A stretch of DNA of 22,801 nucleotides from JBOHPP01 sp050731755 (GCA_050731755.1 JBOHPP010000081.1:1-22801); one strand, 5' to 3'. Shown: positions 1-7,029, counted from the stretch's first letter. Notes: a model not told the origin generated them from the sequence alone. Numbers and translations are program-made.

Positions 1-548
1 GGCGAGTAGCCCGAGGCCAGCATGAGGAGCAGCGAGGGCTGCGGCCGCTTGAGCCGGAAGGCTACCGTATGGGGGTCCGGCGTCTCGATCGCCTCCACGT
101 TCTCGTACCAGAGCTTGCGCGGATTCACCCGGAGCTTGGCTTTGGCATCGGGCGCGCCGCGCACCGCATCGAAGGTGTACTTCACGTCCTGGGACGTGAA
201 GGGCTTGCCGTCGTGCCACTTGACGTCCCGGCGGAGGAAGAAGACGAGGTTCCGGTGGCCGTCCTGCCACGACCACCGCTCGGCCAGCTCCGGGATCAGG
301 GTGTCGGCGCTCTCCTGCTTCTTGGCGGGGTCGAAATAGAGCAGGCCGTTGAGGCAGGGGCTGGCCTGCTGGATTGTGGCGATCGTCGATTCCTCGTGGG
401 GCGACAGGCTCGGCGTCGCGCTGAGCGGCGCGGCGACGAGCACGCCCCCGTATTTGGGCGCCTGGGCGGGCGCCGGCACGGTCAGGAGCCCGAGCAGGAG
501 GATGCTGGTTGGAGCCAGGAGCGAGGCAAGGTGTCGACGACGTGGCAT
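1..548 (-). CDS. ABC transporter substrate-binding protein, family 5 (5' part only)
   Basis: This gene runs off the left edge, so only about the first 182 residues are present. The start is the ATG at 546-548, with a strong Shine-Dalgarno GGGGAGGTGG just upstream. The N-terminus is a signal peptide: MPRRR, a hydrophobic stretch, then a cleavage-like APAQA followed by PKYGG. The mature part has features typical of SBP_bac_5 (oligopeptide/nickel-type periplasmic binding proteins): KYGGVL near the start, LIPELAERW, then DVKWHDGKPFTSQDVKYTFD, and later VEAIETPDPHTVAFRL. Members deliver peptides or other small solutes to an ABC permease; the ligand cannot be told. It is divergent from the hydrolase at 833 and probably unrelated to the EPS locus. 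Family assignment is confident. Confidence 0.9.
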   Translation of the reverse strand, partial: MPRRRHLASLLAPTSILLLGLLTVPAPAQAPKYGGVLVAAPLSATPSLSPHEESTIATIQQASPCLNGLLYFDPAKKQESADTLIPELAERWSWQDGHRNLVFFLRRDVKWHDGKPFTSQDVKYTFDAVRGAPDAKAKLRVNPRKLWYENVEAIETPDPHTVAFRLKRPQPSLLLMLASGYS

Positions 549-832
549 GGCCACCTCCCCGAAGTCGGTGGTTCTACGCCCGGCCTGTGGTGAGGCGAGA
601 CTCTACGGGAAGCCGGCGGAAGATACAAGAGGTCCTGGGCCGCCAGGCCGTCCCGTGTATCGGACGACCCACGGAACTTCTGACTCGGTGCCGGAGTATC
701 TCCGCTTTCGTAATGACCACCCCTTCACGATCCGCGGTTTAAGGGCCTGATTTCACTCGCCTGGGATCTTGGCCTCTCCGTTGCCTTCGAACGCAGGACT
801 CGCTACCTCGCCTGACCGCAAGGAGATTATTG
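549..832. other. Divergent intergenic region
   Basis: A 284-bp gap between the divergent binding-protein gene and the hydrolase gene. It holds the binding protein's ribosome site at its left end, a small palindrome CGGAG-TAT-CTCCG at 692-704, and a weak sigma54-like match at 770-785 in front of the hydrolase. I see no gene and no convincing sigma70 promoter. Confidence 0.5.
770..785 (+). promoter_or_regulatory. Weak sigma54-like promoter match
   Basis: TGGCCTCTCCGTTGCC has GG and GC separated by exactly 10 nt, with TGGC and TTGC blocks, but C instead of A at the fifth base. A start site about 12 nt beyond the GC (~796) would give a 37-nt leader carrying the AGGAG at 821-825. It is weaker than the three exact TGGCA...TTGC matches elsewhere in the window and could be chance. 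Confidence 0.25.
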
Positions 833-2114
833 ATGACGCGGACTCTTCTGATTGCCGTCCTCACCGTTACCGTGATCGCCGCCGCCACCCCGGTCTTCGC
901 CGGCCACTCACCGCACGCGGCCGCCGAAGAGATCGGCGCGAGCAACGGCGCGCAGTACGCGCTGTTCGTTCCGGCGGCCTGGAATGGCCGGCTCGCCATC
1001 TACGCCCACGGCTTCATCGACCCCGAGGCCCCCATCGCCCTGCCTGACGTCGCGCCCGCCGACGTCGCGCCGTGGGTCGTCGAGTTGCGGGAGACCCTCC
1101 TGGGCGCCGGCTACGCGGTCGCCTACTCCAGTTATGCCGAGAACGGTTGGGCGGTGCAGGACGGCGCCGAGCGGACGCACGAGCTGCGCGAGCTCTTCGT
1201 CGCCCGCTTCGGCGTACCCACTCACGTCTACATCATGGGCCGGTCGCTGGGCGCGCTCATCACCGTGATGCTGGCCGAGAAGTTTCCCGGCGCCTATCAG
1301 GGCGCGCTCGCGCTGTGCGGGCCGGTCGGGGGCGGGAAACTGGAGATCGACTACGTCGGCAACGTTCGGGTGCTCTTCGACTACTTCTATCCCGGCGTGA
1401 TCCCAGGCGACGCCGTCAACGTCCCGCCGATGGAGTTCACCCCGGACAGTCCGCTTGTCAAGGAAATCATCGCGGCCATCCTCGCCGACCCGGTATCGGC
1501 CGTCCAGCTCGCTTCGGTGGACCAGGTGAAGCTGCCATACACGACCCCGGGGCAGCTCATCAACTCGATCGTCCGCGTGCTGGGCTACCACGTCCGGGGG
1601 ACCAACGATCTCCTGGCCCGGACTGGCGGGGACGTGCCGTTCGGCAACGTCGGCACCCGGTACACCGGCCTCGGATTACTCCTCAACCCGGCCGCGAACG
1701 CGGGCGTCCAGCGGGTCCACGCGGATGACGGGGGGATCCGTTACCTCGACGACTTCTACCGTCCACGCGGCAACTTGACGATTCCGCTCCTGACGCTGCA
1801 CACGACCATGGACCCCGACGTGCCGTTCGTCCACGAGGCCGCCCTGGCCAAGATCGTGGCCGCGGCCAAGCGGTCGGCAGTCCGTGCAGCGCTACGGGCA
1901 CTGCAACGTCAGCCCGGCCGAGGTGGCCCGCACTTTCTCCCGCCTCGTGAACTGGGCCGAGCAAAGGATGAAGCCGGCGAGCGGCGACGTGACGCTCGAC
2001 TTCACGGCCGCCTTCCCGGTGCCGACGGCCCAGTCGACGCTGTCGTCCACGACCTCAGAGCTGACGGCCACGATCGAGGCGATCGTGTCGACAACGGGGC
2101 TGTCGGTACCCTAG
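833..2114 (+). pseudogene. Secreted alpha/beta hydrolase, interrupted by a one-base frameshift
   Basis: The start is ATG 833, with AGGAG at 821-825. A signal peptide (MTRTLLIAVL..., cleavage after PVFAG) exports the product. The nucleophile elbow GRSLG is at residues 136-140. The likely acid lies in TMDPDVP, and the catalytic His would be in YGHCN. That last motif is in another frame: the frame of ATG 833 carries the protein to about 1870, and the frame ending at TAG 2112-2114 carries VQRYGHCN, AEVARTFSRLVNWAEQRMKP and a Ser/Thr-rich tail. Total length 1282 nt is one base over a multiple of three, so one extra base lies at about 1866-1883. Unshifted, the reading frame ends at 2128 with an Arg-rich shadow tail lacking the His. 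It is either a recent pseudogene or a sequencing error. The substrate is unknown; the fold resembles esterase/lipase-like hydrolases. Confidence 0.75.
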
Positions 2115-2124
2115 CGGCGCCGCG

Positions 2125-2226
2125 ATGAGAGAACTTCTGCTTGCAACTGCGGTCGTAATCCTGCTGGTGTTCTTCGGCTTGATGCCCTCTGTTTACACCG
2201 CACTCTATGTGTGGCTCCTATCCTGA
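2125..2226 (+). CDS. Possible 33-aa single-span membrane protein
   Basis: ATG 2125 to TGA 2224-2226 encodes MRELLLATAVVILLVFFGLM followed by PSVYTALYVWLLS, which is almost entirely hydrophobic and would form one membrane span. It begins 10 bases after the hydrolase stop at 2114. There is no Shine-Dalgarno sequence, and I recognise no family. The hydrophobic composition and the position are the only support, so a chance ORF is quite possible. Confidence 0.25.
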   Translation: MRELLLATAVVILLVFFGLMPSVYTALYVWLLS

Positions 2227-2234
2227 GACGACGA

Positions 2235-2527
2235 TTAACGGCGAGCCTTCTCCGCCGTTGCCAAGGGTGGGGATACCTCGTCCACGGCCTTGCTCGTCCG
2301 CTTGAGGTCGTGCTTCATCGCGCCCAGGCTGACGGCCGCCCTGAGTCCGAGGCTGATGACTTCACCCTGACGGTCGAGAACTCACTCGCCAGACGCTGCT
2401 TCGCCTCCTTCGTGATCGCCGCGTCATCCTTCGTCAAGTCCTGCGCGGCCACAGGCGCGGCCGTTGCCAAGGCCAGGGCGACGATGAAGACGAACGAGCC
2501 GCCGATGCGCTTGAGGTGCGTTGTCAT
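2235..2527 (-). pseudogene. Small secreted protein with probable frameshift
   Basis: The start is ATG at 2525-2527, with GGGAGG about 8 nt upstream. Residues 1-29 (MTTHLKRIGGSFVFIVALAL...PVAAQ) form a clear signal peptide, followed by the polar DLTKDDAAITKEAKQRLASE. At about 2375-2383 the coding signature moves to another frame, which reads LDRQGEVISLGLRAAVSLG, then AMKHDLKRTSKAVDEV, ending at TAA 2235-2237. The second frame has strongly GC-rich third positions, while the original frame degrades into SSASDSGRPSAWAR and stops at 2315. One missing base would restore a ~97-aa protein. I do not recognise the family. It may be a real lesion or a base-calling error; the neighbouring hydrolase has a similar one-base problem. 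Confidence 0.5.
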
Positions 2528-2726
2528 CGGTAGTGCCTCCCTGTGTGGTCCCGCTCGCCGTAGCAAGCGATCCAGCGGATGGCAGTGCAGGCCGTGTGCC
2601 GGTACTCCGTCCGGCGTACGCGTATTGACGCAACGCCGATTTAACGCGCGCTTAGCCGCATCCCTCAAGTGGTGAACCCTGACCCGATCGAGGTCGAGTT
2701 GAGATCGTCTACCGCGTAAAGCTGTG

Positions 2727-2815
2727 TGGCGGAGGGCGAGGGATTCGAACCCCCATGGGGCTTGCGCCCCGGTGGATTTCAAGTCCACTGCCTTACCAGT
2801 TGAGGCTAGCCCTCC
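2727..2815 (-). tRNA. tRNA-Ser (anticodon TGA)
   Basis: Read on the minus strand, the 7-bp acceptor stem GGAGGGC/GCCCTCC closes the molecule and is followed by discriminator G and an encoded CCA (2727-2729). The anticodon stem GTGGA/TCCAC holds the loop CTTGAAA, so the anticodon is TGA, decoding UCA. A long variable arm (CGGGGCGCAAGCCCC) marks a type II tRNA, as expected for serine, and GGTTCGAATCC forms the T arm. A GATACT at 2825-2830 is placed like a -10 element, but no -35 is obvious. Confidence 0.96.
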
Positions 2816-3115
2816 ATCATGTTCAGTATCGCATGCTTACAGGGCGCGAGCGGCTGCGCCACCCGGAAGCGGTGTAGTGCGCTCCACGTTTTCTCCAAGC
2901 TGCAGAGCGGGAGGCGAGGGCCGACCCCGTTTCGGTCCGTGAGTCATCGGTCAGGGCGTGGTCGGGGAGTCGGCGGGTGAGGAGCCCGCCGAGGGCTCCC
3001 CGGACCGGATGATCCTCCGGCTCCTATGTGCAAAGAGGTATCGATCATGAAGGTAGGTTCATAAGCCGACCGGGCGTGACCACGGAGGATTCCAAGGATT
3101 TCCCATATTATTGCC
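2816..3115. other. Gene-free stretch with overlapping hairpins
   Basis: No credible gene lies here; composition becomes less GC-rich toward 3100. At 2971-2999 two perfect 7-bp inverted repeats overlap: CGGCGGG/CCCGCCG (2971-2977 with 2985-2991) and GGAGCCC/GGGCTCC (2981-2987 with 2993-2999). They share 2985-2987, so only one can form at a time. No T run follows either of them. Confidence 0.35.
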
Positions 3116-3131
3116 TGGCATTCCAATTGCT
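3116..3131 (+). promoter_or_regulatory. Sigma54-type promoter (-24/-12) for a small RNA
   Basis: TGGCATTCCAATTGCT matches the sigma54 consensus TGGCAC-N5-TTGCW at all but one of the scored bases, with the required 10 nt between GG (3117-3118) and GC (3129-3130). It lies in an intergenic stretch that is AT-richer than the surroundings. A start site about 12 nt past the GC falls at ~3142. No start codon follows closely, unlike the three EPS gene promoters. What follows instead looks like a structured non-coding RNA. Transcription would need sigma54 and an enhancer-binding activator encoded elsewhere. Confidence 0.6.
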
Positions 3132-3141
3132 CTCTATTTTG

Positions 3142-3247
3142 GCGTCGCGAGGGAAGTCGGCAACTGAAAGTGCGAAGAGGACTCCAAGGTTCATCCGAGG
3201 AGAAATCTAAAACACGAGAGTAACGGCGGCCCTCGCGGCATTTTTTT
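3142..3247 (+). ncRNA. Predicted ~105-nt structured small RNA
   Basis: The 5' end is predicted from the sigma54-like site at 3116-3131. GTCGCGAGGG at 3144-3153 pairs with CCCTCGCGGC at 3230-3239 as a 10-bp helix (one G-U), joining the predicted 5' end to the bases directly before A3240 and the T7 run at 3241-3247. The enclosed ~76 nt contain two AGGA sequences (within 3177-3181 and 3197-3203), the core of CsrA/RsmA sites, but whether they sit in loops is unknown. No ORF of note is present. I know no family it matches. Promoter, closing stem and T run agreeing on the same ends is the main support. Confidence 0.5.
3208..3235 (-). terminator. Candidate terminator of the 14-gene EPS operon
   Basis: On the minus strand CGAGGG (3235-3230) pairs with CTCTCG (3220-3215) around a 9-nt loop, with one G-U pair, and TGTTTTA follows. 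It lies 30 bp past the last operon gene. The same bases belong to the predicted plus-strand small RNA, so this may act as a two-way terminator; on the plus strand T7 (3241-3247) follows after five bases. Confidence 0.45.
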
Positions 3248-3264
3248 GACCGCGCGGGCGGCTT

Positions 3265-3753
3265 TCACCACCAGCGGCCGGGGGCCCGCGTGGGGGAGCC
3301 AAGAGCCCAGATATCCCGCTTCTCAACCGCTTGCCGCTGCTCGCCGTCCTGCCTCCACGTGAATCGGTAGCGAATCTTTCTCACCGCGTCGCTATAGGGC
3401 GTTACGACTCGCAGCGCGGCCGCCTGGCCGGGTCCGAGCGTCGCCGGGATGAGAGTGGTCACTTCCACCCGGAACAGCTCATCGAAGAAGTCGCAGAACT
3501 CCACCGATACGTCAGCTGCCTCGACGCGGCGGGGAGATCGGTTCGCGACGAGCGCATCGACGACCAGAAACACACCGGCGCGATAGACGCGATCTTGCAC
3601 GATGGCGAGAGCTACCGGCTGAGCCACGCTGAGAGCCGGGTAGAGAGGCATGAGCATCGCGAGGAGGCTTATGGCGCCTATCGATCGACTCCGCTGACCG
3701 GCGCGCCTCAGATGCGAGAGGTCAACCTTGACGCGCTGGTTTGCCTCGTACAT
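3265..3753 (-). CDS. Secreted FxLYD-like protein, last gene of EPS operon
   Basis: The likely start is ATG 3751-3753, giving 162 aa; a longer upstream reading is Arg/Pro-rich shadow. A hydrophobic segment (SIGAISLLAMLMPLYPALSVA, residues ~25-45) precedes AQP and looks like a signal peptide or anchor. The rest is a predicted beta-rich domain: VFLVVDALVANRSPRRVEAA, VSVEFCDFFDELF, then TLGPGQAAALRVVTPYSD and IRYRFTWR. This pattern (own-expression phrase, NRS, LGPG, closing RFTW) resembles FxLYD-type extracytoplasmic beta-sandwich domains. It follows the 49-aa ORF by 41 nt and ends the operon. The role is unknown; an envelope accessory protein is the simplest guess. No clear Shine-Dalgarno was seen. 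Confidence 0.6.
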   Translation of the reverse strand: MYEANQRVKVDLSHLRRAGQRSRSIGAISLLAMLMPLYPALSVAQPVALAIVQDRVYRAGVFLVVDALVANRSPRRVEAADVSVEFCDFFDELFRVEVTTLIPATLGPGQAAALRVVTPYSDAVRKIRYRFTWRQDGEQRQAVEKRDIWALGSPTRAPGRWW

Positions 3754-3794
3754 CCTGATCCGCCAATCGGGAGCTTGACGCAGCCACGGGCCGC

Positions 3795-3944
3795 CTAGCC
3801 TTGGGGCCTCTGCACAGGGGGGCCCCCGCGGCGCGGGTCGGGCCGCGAGAGCAGCCACCAGTGCCACAGGAAGTGCAAGATAAATCCGAGCACGCCTGCG
3901 CCAATGAGGGCGATGACCAAGACCCACCAGGGCCAGCAGACCAC
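3795..3944 (-). CDS. 49-aa tryptophan-rich single-span membrane protein
   Basis: GTG 3944 to TAG 3795-3797 encodes VVCWPWWVLVIALIGAGVLG, FILHFLWHWWLLSR and a polar Pro/Arg tail. It has one strong membrane span, followed by a Trp/His cluster and positive charge, suggesting a cytoplasmic C-terminus. AGGAG is only 2 nt from GTG, an unusually short spacing, so the start is uncertain. It is in the same frame as the upstream 53-aa ORF, from which it is separated only by TAA and four codons. No family recognised. Confidence 0.4.
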   Translation of the reverse strand: MVCWPWWVLVIALIGAGVLGFILHFLWHWWLLSRPDPRRGGPPVQRPQG

Positions 3945-3956
3945 TGCTCCTATACG

Positions 3957-4118
3957 TTATTCCCTTTGGCGACCTTGGTGGAACGTATAACTTCGCGCCG
4001 GTGGAAGCTGGGCGGCTGCCGTTTCGGCCCGTCGCTTCGCGGCCCGCGCGGGATCGGCACCGAGTGCCCCGGCGAGCACGTCCAGAATCTCTTCTGCGCC
4101 GCGGCCGCCTAGAGGCAC
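3957..4118 (-). CDS. Possible 53-aa soluble protein in EPS operon
   Basis: GTG 4118 overlaps the end of the preceding membrane-protein gene by 10 nt and the ORF runs to TAA 3957-3959. The product contains EEILDVLAGALGADPARAAK, an amphipathic helical stretch, then RRAETAAAQLPPARSYTF. GC-rich third positions and the stop/start overlap suggest real coding, but there is no clear ribosome site. It could be the N-terminal part of a ~106-aa protein whose C-terminus is the 49-aa membrane ORF, split by one nonsense codon. Confidence 0.35.
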   Translation of the reverse strand: MPLGGRGAEEILDVLAGALGADPARAAKRRAETAAAQLPPARSYTFHQGRQRE

Positions 4119-4978
4119 GGCGGTCCGGCGGCAGGCGGCCGCCCGTCGGCAGCGGCGAATTGGTTGCGCGGATCTGCCTCGGCCAGCACATGAGCCGCGA
4201 ACACGCCGGCGAAGATCGCGGCCAGGAGCTCGACGAGCTCCTGGAAGAAGAAGTTCTGGGCGCCGACGGCAATGGCGGCGGCAAGCAGCACCAGACTCGG
4301 CGGCGGCAGCACCGCTCGGGCGCGATGGCCGGGAGCGGCAATGGCGAGGATGCAGGACAGCCAGAGCACCAGGAAGATCCCGATGCCGATAATCGGATAG
4401 GCGATCCGTACCGCGTCGTTGTCGACGAGATTGTGCAGATTAGTCTCGCTCTGGACGTTGACTGCGACGACCTCTGCAGGAGTGGACCAGCCGAAGATGC
4501 GCTGCCCCCAACTGACCTCCTCCATGGCCACGAGCAGCGAGGCCGCAGCTATGGCCAGGAAGATCCGGCCGGTCGCGCCGGCCGGGCGCCGACGCCACGC
4601 GGCCGCGAAGAGCACGGCCGCGACGACGAAGCCGAGGACGGTGAGATTCTCGAGCAGGCCGTCCTCGCCATAGTCCTCGCCGAAGAACCACTGCATCGGC
4701 AGGAGTCGCTCGTGCAGCACGCGGGCAATGACCAGCACCGGGATCAGGACGGCGGAGGCACGGAGCGTCGCCTGCGCCAGCAGGGTCTGTCGCTCGCGGC
4801 TCACGGCCGGAGGAAGCGTGATGCGCCGAAACAGCGACTTCCCGGTGCGGCGGGCCCTGAGATCGAGTCCGACCAGCAGCGCGCAGACCAGCAGCGCCGT
4901 CGCGACCATCGTATAGAGCTGCAACGGGTCCTCGATGACGCCGTCGCCCGAGAAGTGCCTTTCGATGAAGGAAAGCAT
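4109..4978 (-). CDS. Polytopic membrane protein with EEVSWGQR and NLHN motifs
   Basis: ATG 4976-4978 gives 289 aa. Six to seven membrane segments are visible, at about residues 20-40, 75-89, 109-127, 138-152, 193-215 and 227-266. Between two of them lies EEVSWGQR (153-160), followed by WSTP and NVQSETNLHN (174-183). I recall this EExSWGQR...N-Q-E-NLHN pattern from conserved but uncharacterised membrane proteins; acidic, His and Asn residues together suggest an active or metal site at the membrane face. It follows wecB by 48 nt in the operon. Possible roles are lipid-linked sugar handling or glycan modification, but the sequence does not decide. A GT-rich GGGGGTGG precedes the start. Confidence 0.75.
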   Translation of the reverse strand: MLSFIERHFSGDGVIEDPLQLYTMVATALLVCALLVGLDLRARRTGKSLFRRITLPPAVSRERQTLLAQATLRASAVLIPVLVIARVLHERLLPMQWFFGEDYGEDGLLENLTVLGFVVAAVLFAAAWRRRPAGATGRIFLAIAAASLLVAMEEVSWGQRIFGWSTPAEVVAVNVQSETNLHNLVDNDAVRIAYPIIGIGIFLVLWLSCILAIAAPGHRARAVLPPPSLVLLAAAIAVGAQNFFFQELVELLAAIFAGVFAAHVLAEADPRNQFAAADGRPPAAGPPCL

Positions 4979-5026
4979 GACCACCCCCAAACAGCGCCGC
5001 CGCCCACGCGGCGGACATCTCACTTG

Positions 5027-6256
5027 TCAGCAAGACGCCCGAGACCCGACGTGGCCGAAGCCGCCGTCCGGTAGCCGGTGGCCTCGGGCTTCGCGGACGT
5101 CCATGGCCGCCCGAGGGTTCCCGACAGGCGGGACGTCGGCGCCGCCAAGCCTGGCCAGGACCTCGAGAATCCGGGCGGCCGCCTGGCCGTCGCCGTACGG
5201 GTTGACTGCGCCGGCTGAGCGCTCGTATCGCTCACGACTCCGCAGAAGCAGGGCGGCCTCGGCCACAATCGCCTCCTCGTCGGTTCCGACCAGGACGGCC
5301 GTGCCGGCTTCGATGGCCTCCGGCCGCTCGGTCTTGTCCCGGAGGACCAGGACAGGCTTGTGCAGGGATGGCGCCTCTTCCTGGACCCCGCCGGAGTCCG
5401 TGAGGATCACGGAGGCCTCATCCATCGCCAGGACGAACTCACGGTAGTCGAGAGGCTCGCACAGGTCGACGCGGGGTTGGCCGCGGAAGAGCGGCAGCGC
5501 CGTCTGCCGCACGCGGGGGCTGAGGTGGACTGGAAACAGGACCCGGAGATCGGGAAACATGGCCAGGAGCCGCAGCACGGCCCGGCAGACCCTCGCCATC
5601 GGGGCGCCGTGGTTTTCCCGGCGGTGCATCGTGAGCAGGAGGGTTCGGCCCGGCCAGAGGGGCAGGCGCTGCCGGCCGTAGCGCTCCAGGGTGAGAAGCA
5701 GCGCATCGATCCCGGTGTTCCCGGTCACCCAGATGACTTCCTTGCTGATGCCTTCCGCGAGAAGGTTGGCTTGGGCCGTCTCGGTCGGCGCGAAGTGATA
5801 CTCGGCGATGTGGCTGATCAGCCGCCGATTGGTCTCCTCCGGGAAGGGCTGATAGCGGTCGTAGGTGCGGAGGCCCGCCTCGACGTGCGCCACTGGGACT
5901 CGGTGGTAGAACGCGGCCAGCGCACCGACGAAGGCGGTTGTCGTGTCCCCCTGTACGATCACACAGTCCGGGCGATGAGCGCCGATCACGCGGTCGAGGC
6001 CCGCCAGTGCCTCGGTCGTCACCTGACTGAGCTCCTGGTCGTGTCGCATGATGCCGAGGTCGACATCGGCCCGGATGTCGAAGAGCCCGAGCGCCTGGTC
6101 CAGCATTTCCCGGTGCTGTCCGGTCGTCACCACCAGGGTCTCGAACCGGTCGGCCGCCTGGCGGGCCTGGAGGATGATCGGTGCAAGTTTGATCGCCTCG
6201 GGCCGTGTTCCGAGAACGACCATGAGCTGCAAGGGTGGACGGCCCTCGGCGCTCAC
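5027..6256 (-). CDS. wecB: UDP-N-acetylglucosamine 2-epimerase, non-hydrolysing
   Basis: This enzyme interconverts UDP-GlcNAc and UDP-ManNAc in the cytoplasm. Motifs in order are GTRPEAIK (residues 16-23), GDTTTA, VEAGLRT, PEETNRR, the HRREN active-site stretch and DSGGVQEE. I chose GTG 6256 because it overlaps the upstream stop as GTGA and has GAGG 10 nt before it. ATG 6223 would cut off the first strand (LQLMVV corresponds to the usual MKILVV), and TTG 6232 is an alternative. About 409 aa, slightly longer than the usual 360-380 because of a C-terminal extension ending in GFGHVGSRASC. Lying directly after the TagA-family transferase, it probably feeds it UDP-ManNAc, implying ManNAc or a derivative in the polymer. 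Confidence 0.93.
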   Translation of the reverse strand: MSAEGRPPLQLMVVLGTRPEAIKLAPIILQARQAADRFETLVVTTGQHREMLDQALGLFDIRADVDLGIMRHDQELSQVTTEALAGLDRVIGAHRPDCVIVQGDTTTAFVGALAAFYHRVPVAHVEAGLRTYDRYQPFPEETNRRLISHIAEYHFAPTETAQANLLAEGISKEVIWVTGNTGIDALLLTLERYGRQRLPLWPGRTLLLTMHRRENHGAPMARVCRAVLRLLAMFPDLRVLFPVHLSPRVRQTALPLFRGQPRVDLCEPLDYREFVLAMDEASVILTDSGGVQEEAPSLHKPVLVLRDKTERPEAIEAGTAVLVGTDEEAIVAEAALLLRSRERYERSAGAVNPYGDGQAAARILEVLARLGGADVPPVGNPRAAMDVREARGHRLPDGGFGHVGSRASC

Positions 6257-7029
6257 GCCGGGGGCATCCTCGCCGCGCTCCGCGAAGGCCGGCCATGTGG
6301 CAGGAGCAGCTCCTGGAGCACGCCGCGAATGAACTGGGTATTGGTGACCAGATAGCGGGATCCGAGGCGCCCGGGCTCCTGGGCCAGGCGCCAGAGCCAT
6401 TCGAGCCCGTTCCGCTGGCACCAGTGCGGGGCGCGCCGCCGAACGCCCGCCAGTACCTCGAAGCTCCCGCCCACGCCCACTGCCAGGCTCACGCCCAGCT
6501 CGGCCCACTGCTCCTCGAGGAAGAACTCCTGCCGCGGCACGCCCATGCCGATCAAGAGAATCTGCGCGCCGCTGCGCCGGACCGCGCGAGCGCGCTCTCG
6601 GGCCTGGGCGGCGCCGAAGTAGCCATCCGCGACGTCGCAGATCGACAGGCCAGGGTGCGCGGCACGGAGACGGCGAGCCGCCGCCTCCACCACCGGCCGC
6701 CGGGCGCCGAGGAGGTAGACGCCGAAGCCCTCGCGGGTAGCCCGGGCGGCCAGCGCATCGACAAGGTCGATGCCGGCCACACGCTCGGGCAGGGGTCGGT
6801 CCGCGAGGCACGAGGCCCAGACAATGGGCTGGCCGTCGGCGACCACCAGCGCCGCCTGGTCGACGATCCGCTGCAGCCGCCGATCCTGACGCATCATCAT
6901 GAGGACGGCCACGTTCACCGTGCACAGATAGCCGCGCCCGCCGTTTCGGATCCAGGTCGCGGCCCAGTCCACCGTCTCCGTCAGCGTCAGCGAGTCGAAG
7001 TCGCCGTTGAGGACGCGCACGCGGGTCAC
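6253..7029 (-). CDS. WecG/TagA/CpsF-family glycosyltransferase
   Basis: A 258-aa GT26 enzyme. Members transfer ManNAc or ManNAcA (sometimes glucose) from UDP to a polyprenol-linked acceptor on the inner membrane face. Signatures: NGDFDSLTL (8-16), TVNVAVLMMM (38-46), ADGQPIVWA with the conserved Asp-Gly (65-66), YLLGARRPVVEAAARRL, and MGVPRQEFFLEEQW (GVPRQE at 163-168). ATG 7029 overlaps the upstream stop as ATGA, and its own stop overlaps wecB as GTGA. The adjacent wecB makes UDP-ManNAc the likely donor, which is inference. The tail (PHGRPSRSAARMPPA) may interact with the membrane. Confidence 0.92.
   Translation of the reverse strand: MTRVRVLNGDFDSLTLTETVDWAATWIRNGGRGYLCTVNVAVLMMMRQDRRLQRIVDQAALVVADGQPIVWASCLADRPLPERVAGIDLVDALAARATREGFGVYLLGARRPVVEAAARRLRAAHPGLSICDVADGYFGAAQARERARAVRRSGAQILLIGMGVPRQEFFLEEQWAELGVSLAVGVGGSFEVLAGVRRRAPHWCQRNGLEWLWRLAQEPGRLGSRYLVTNTQFIRGVLQELLLPHGRPSRSAARMPPA

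Noticed and set aside
3160..3175. Minus-strand TCGCACTTTCAGTTGC as a second sigma54 site
   Set aside because: GG is absent (CG) and the spacing to GC is one base too long; it also lies inside the predicted small RNA.
3028..3210. 60-aa plus-strand ORF in the gene-poor stretch
   Set aside because: GTG start without ribosome site, no motif; it runs across the sigma54-like promoter and most of the predicted small RNA.
4001..5074. Long plus-strand open frame opposite the polytopic membrane protein
   Set aside because: Antisense shadow in GC-rich DNA: low-complexity Arg/Gly/Asp composition, no motifs, while the minus strand encodes a membrane protein with conserved motifs.
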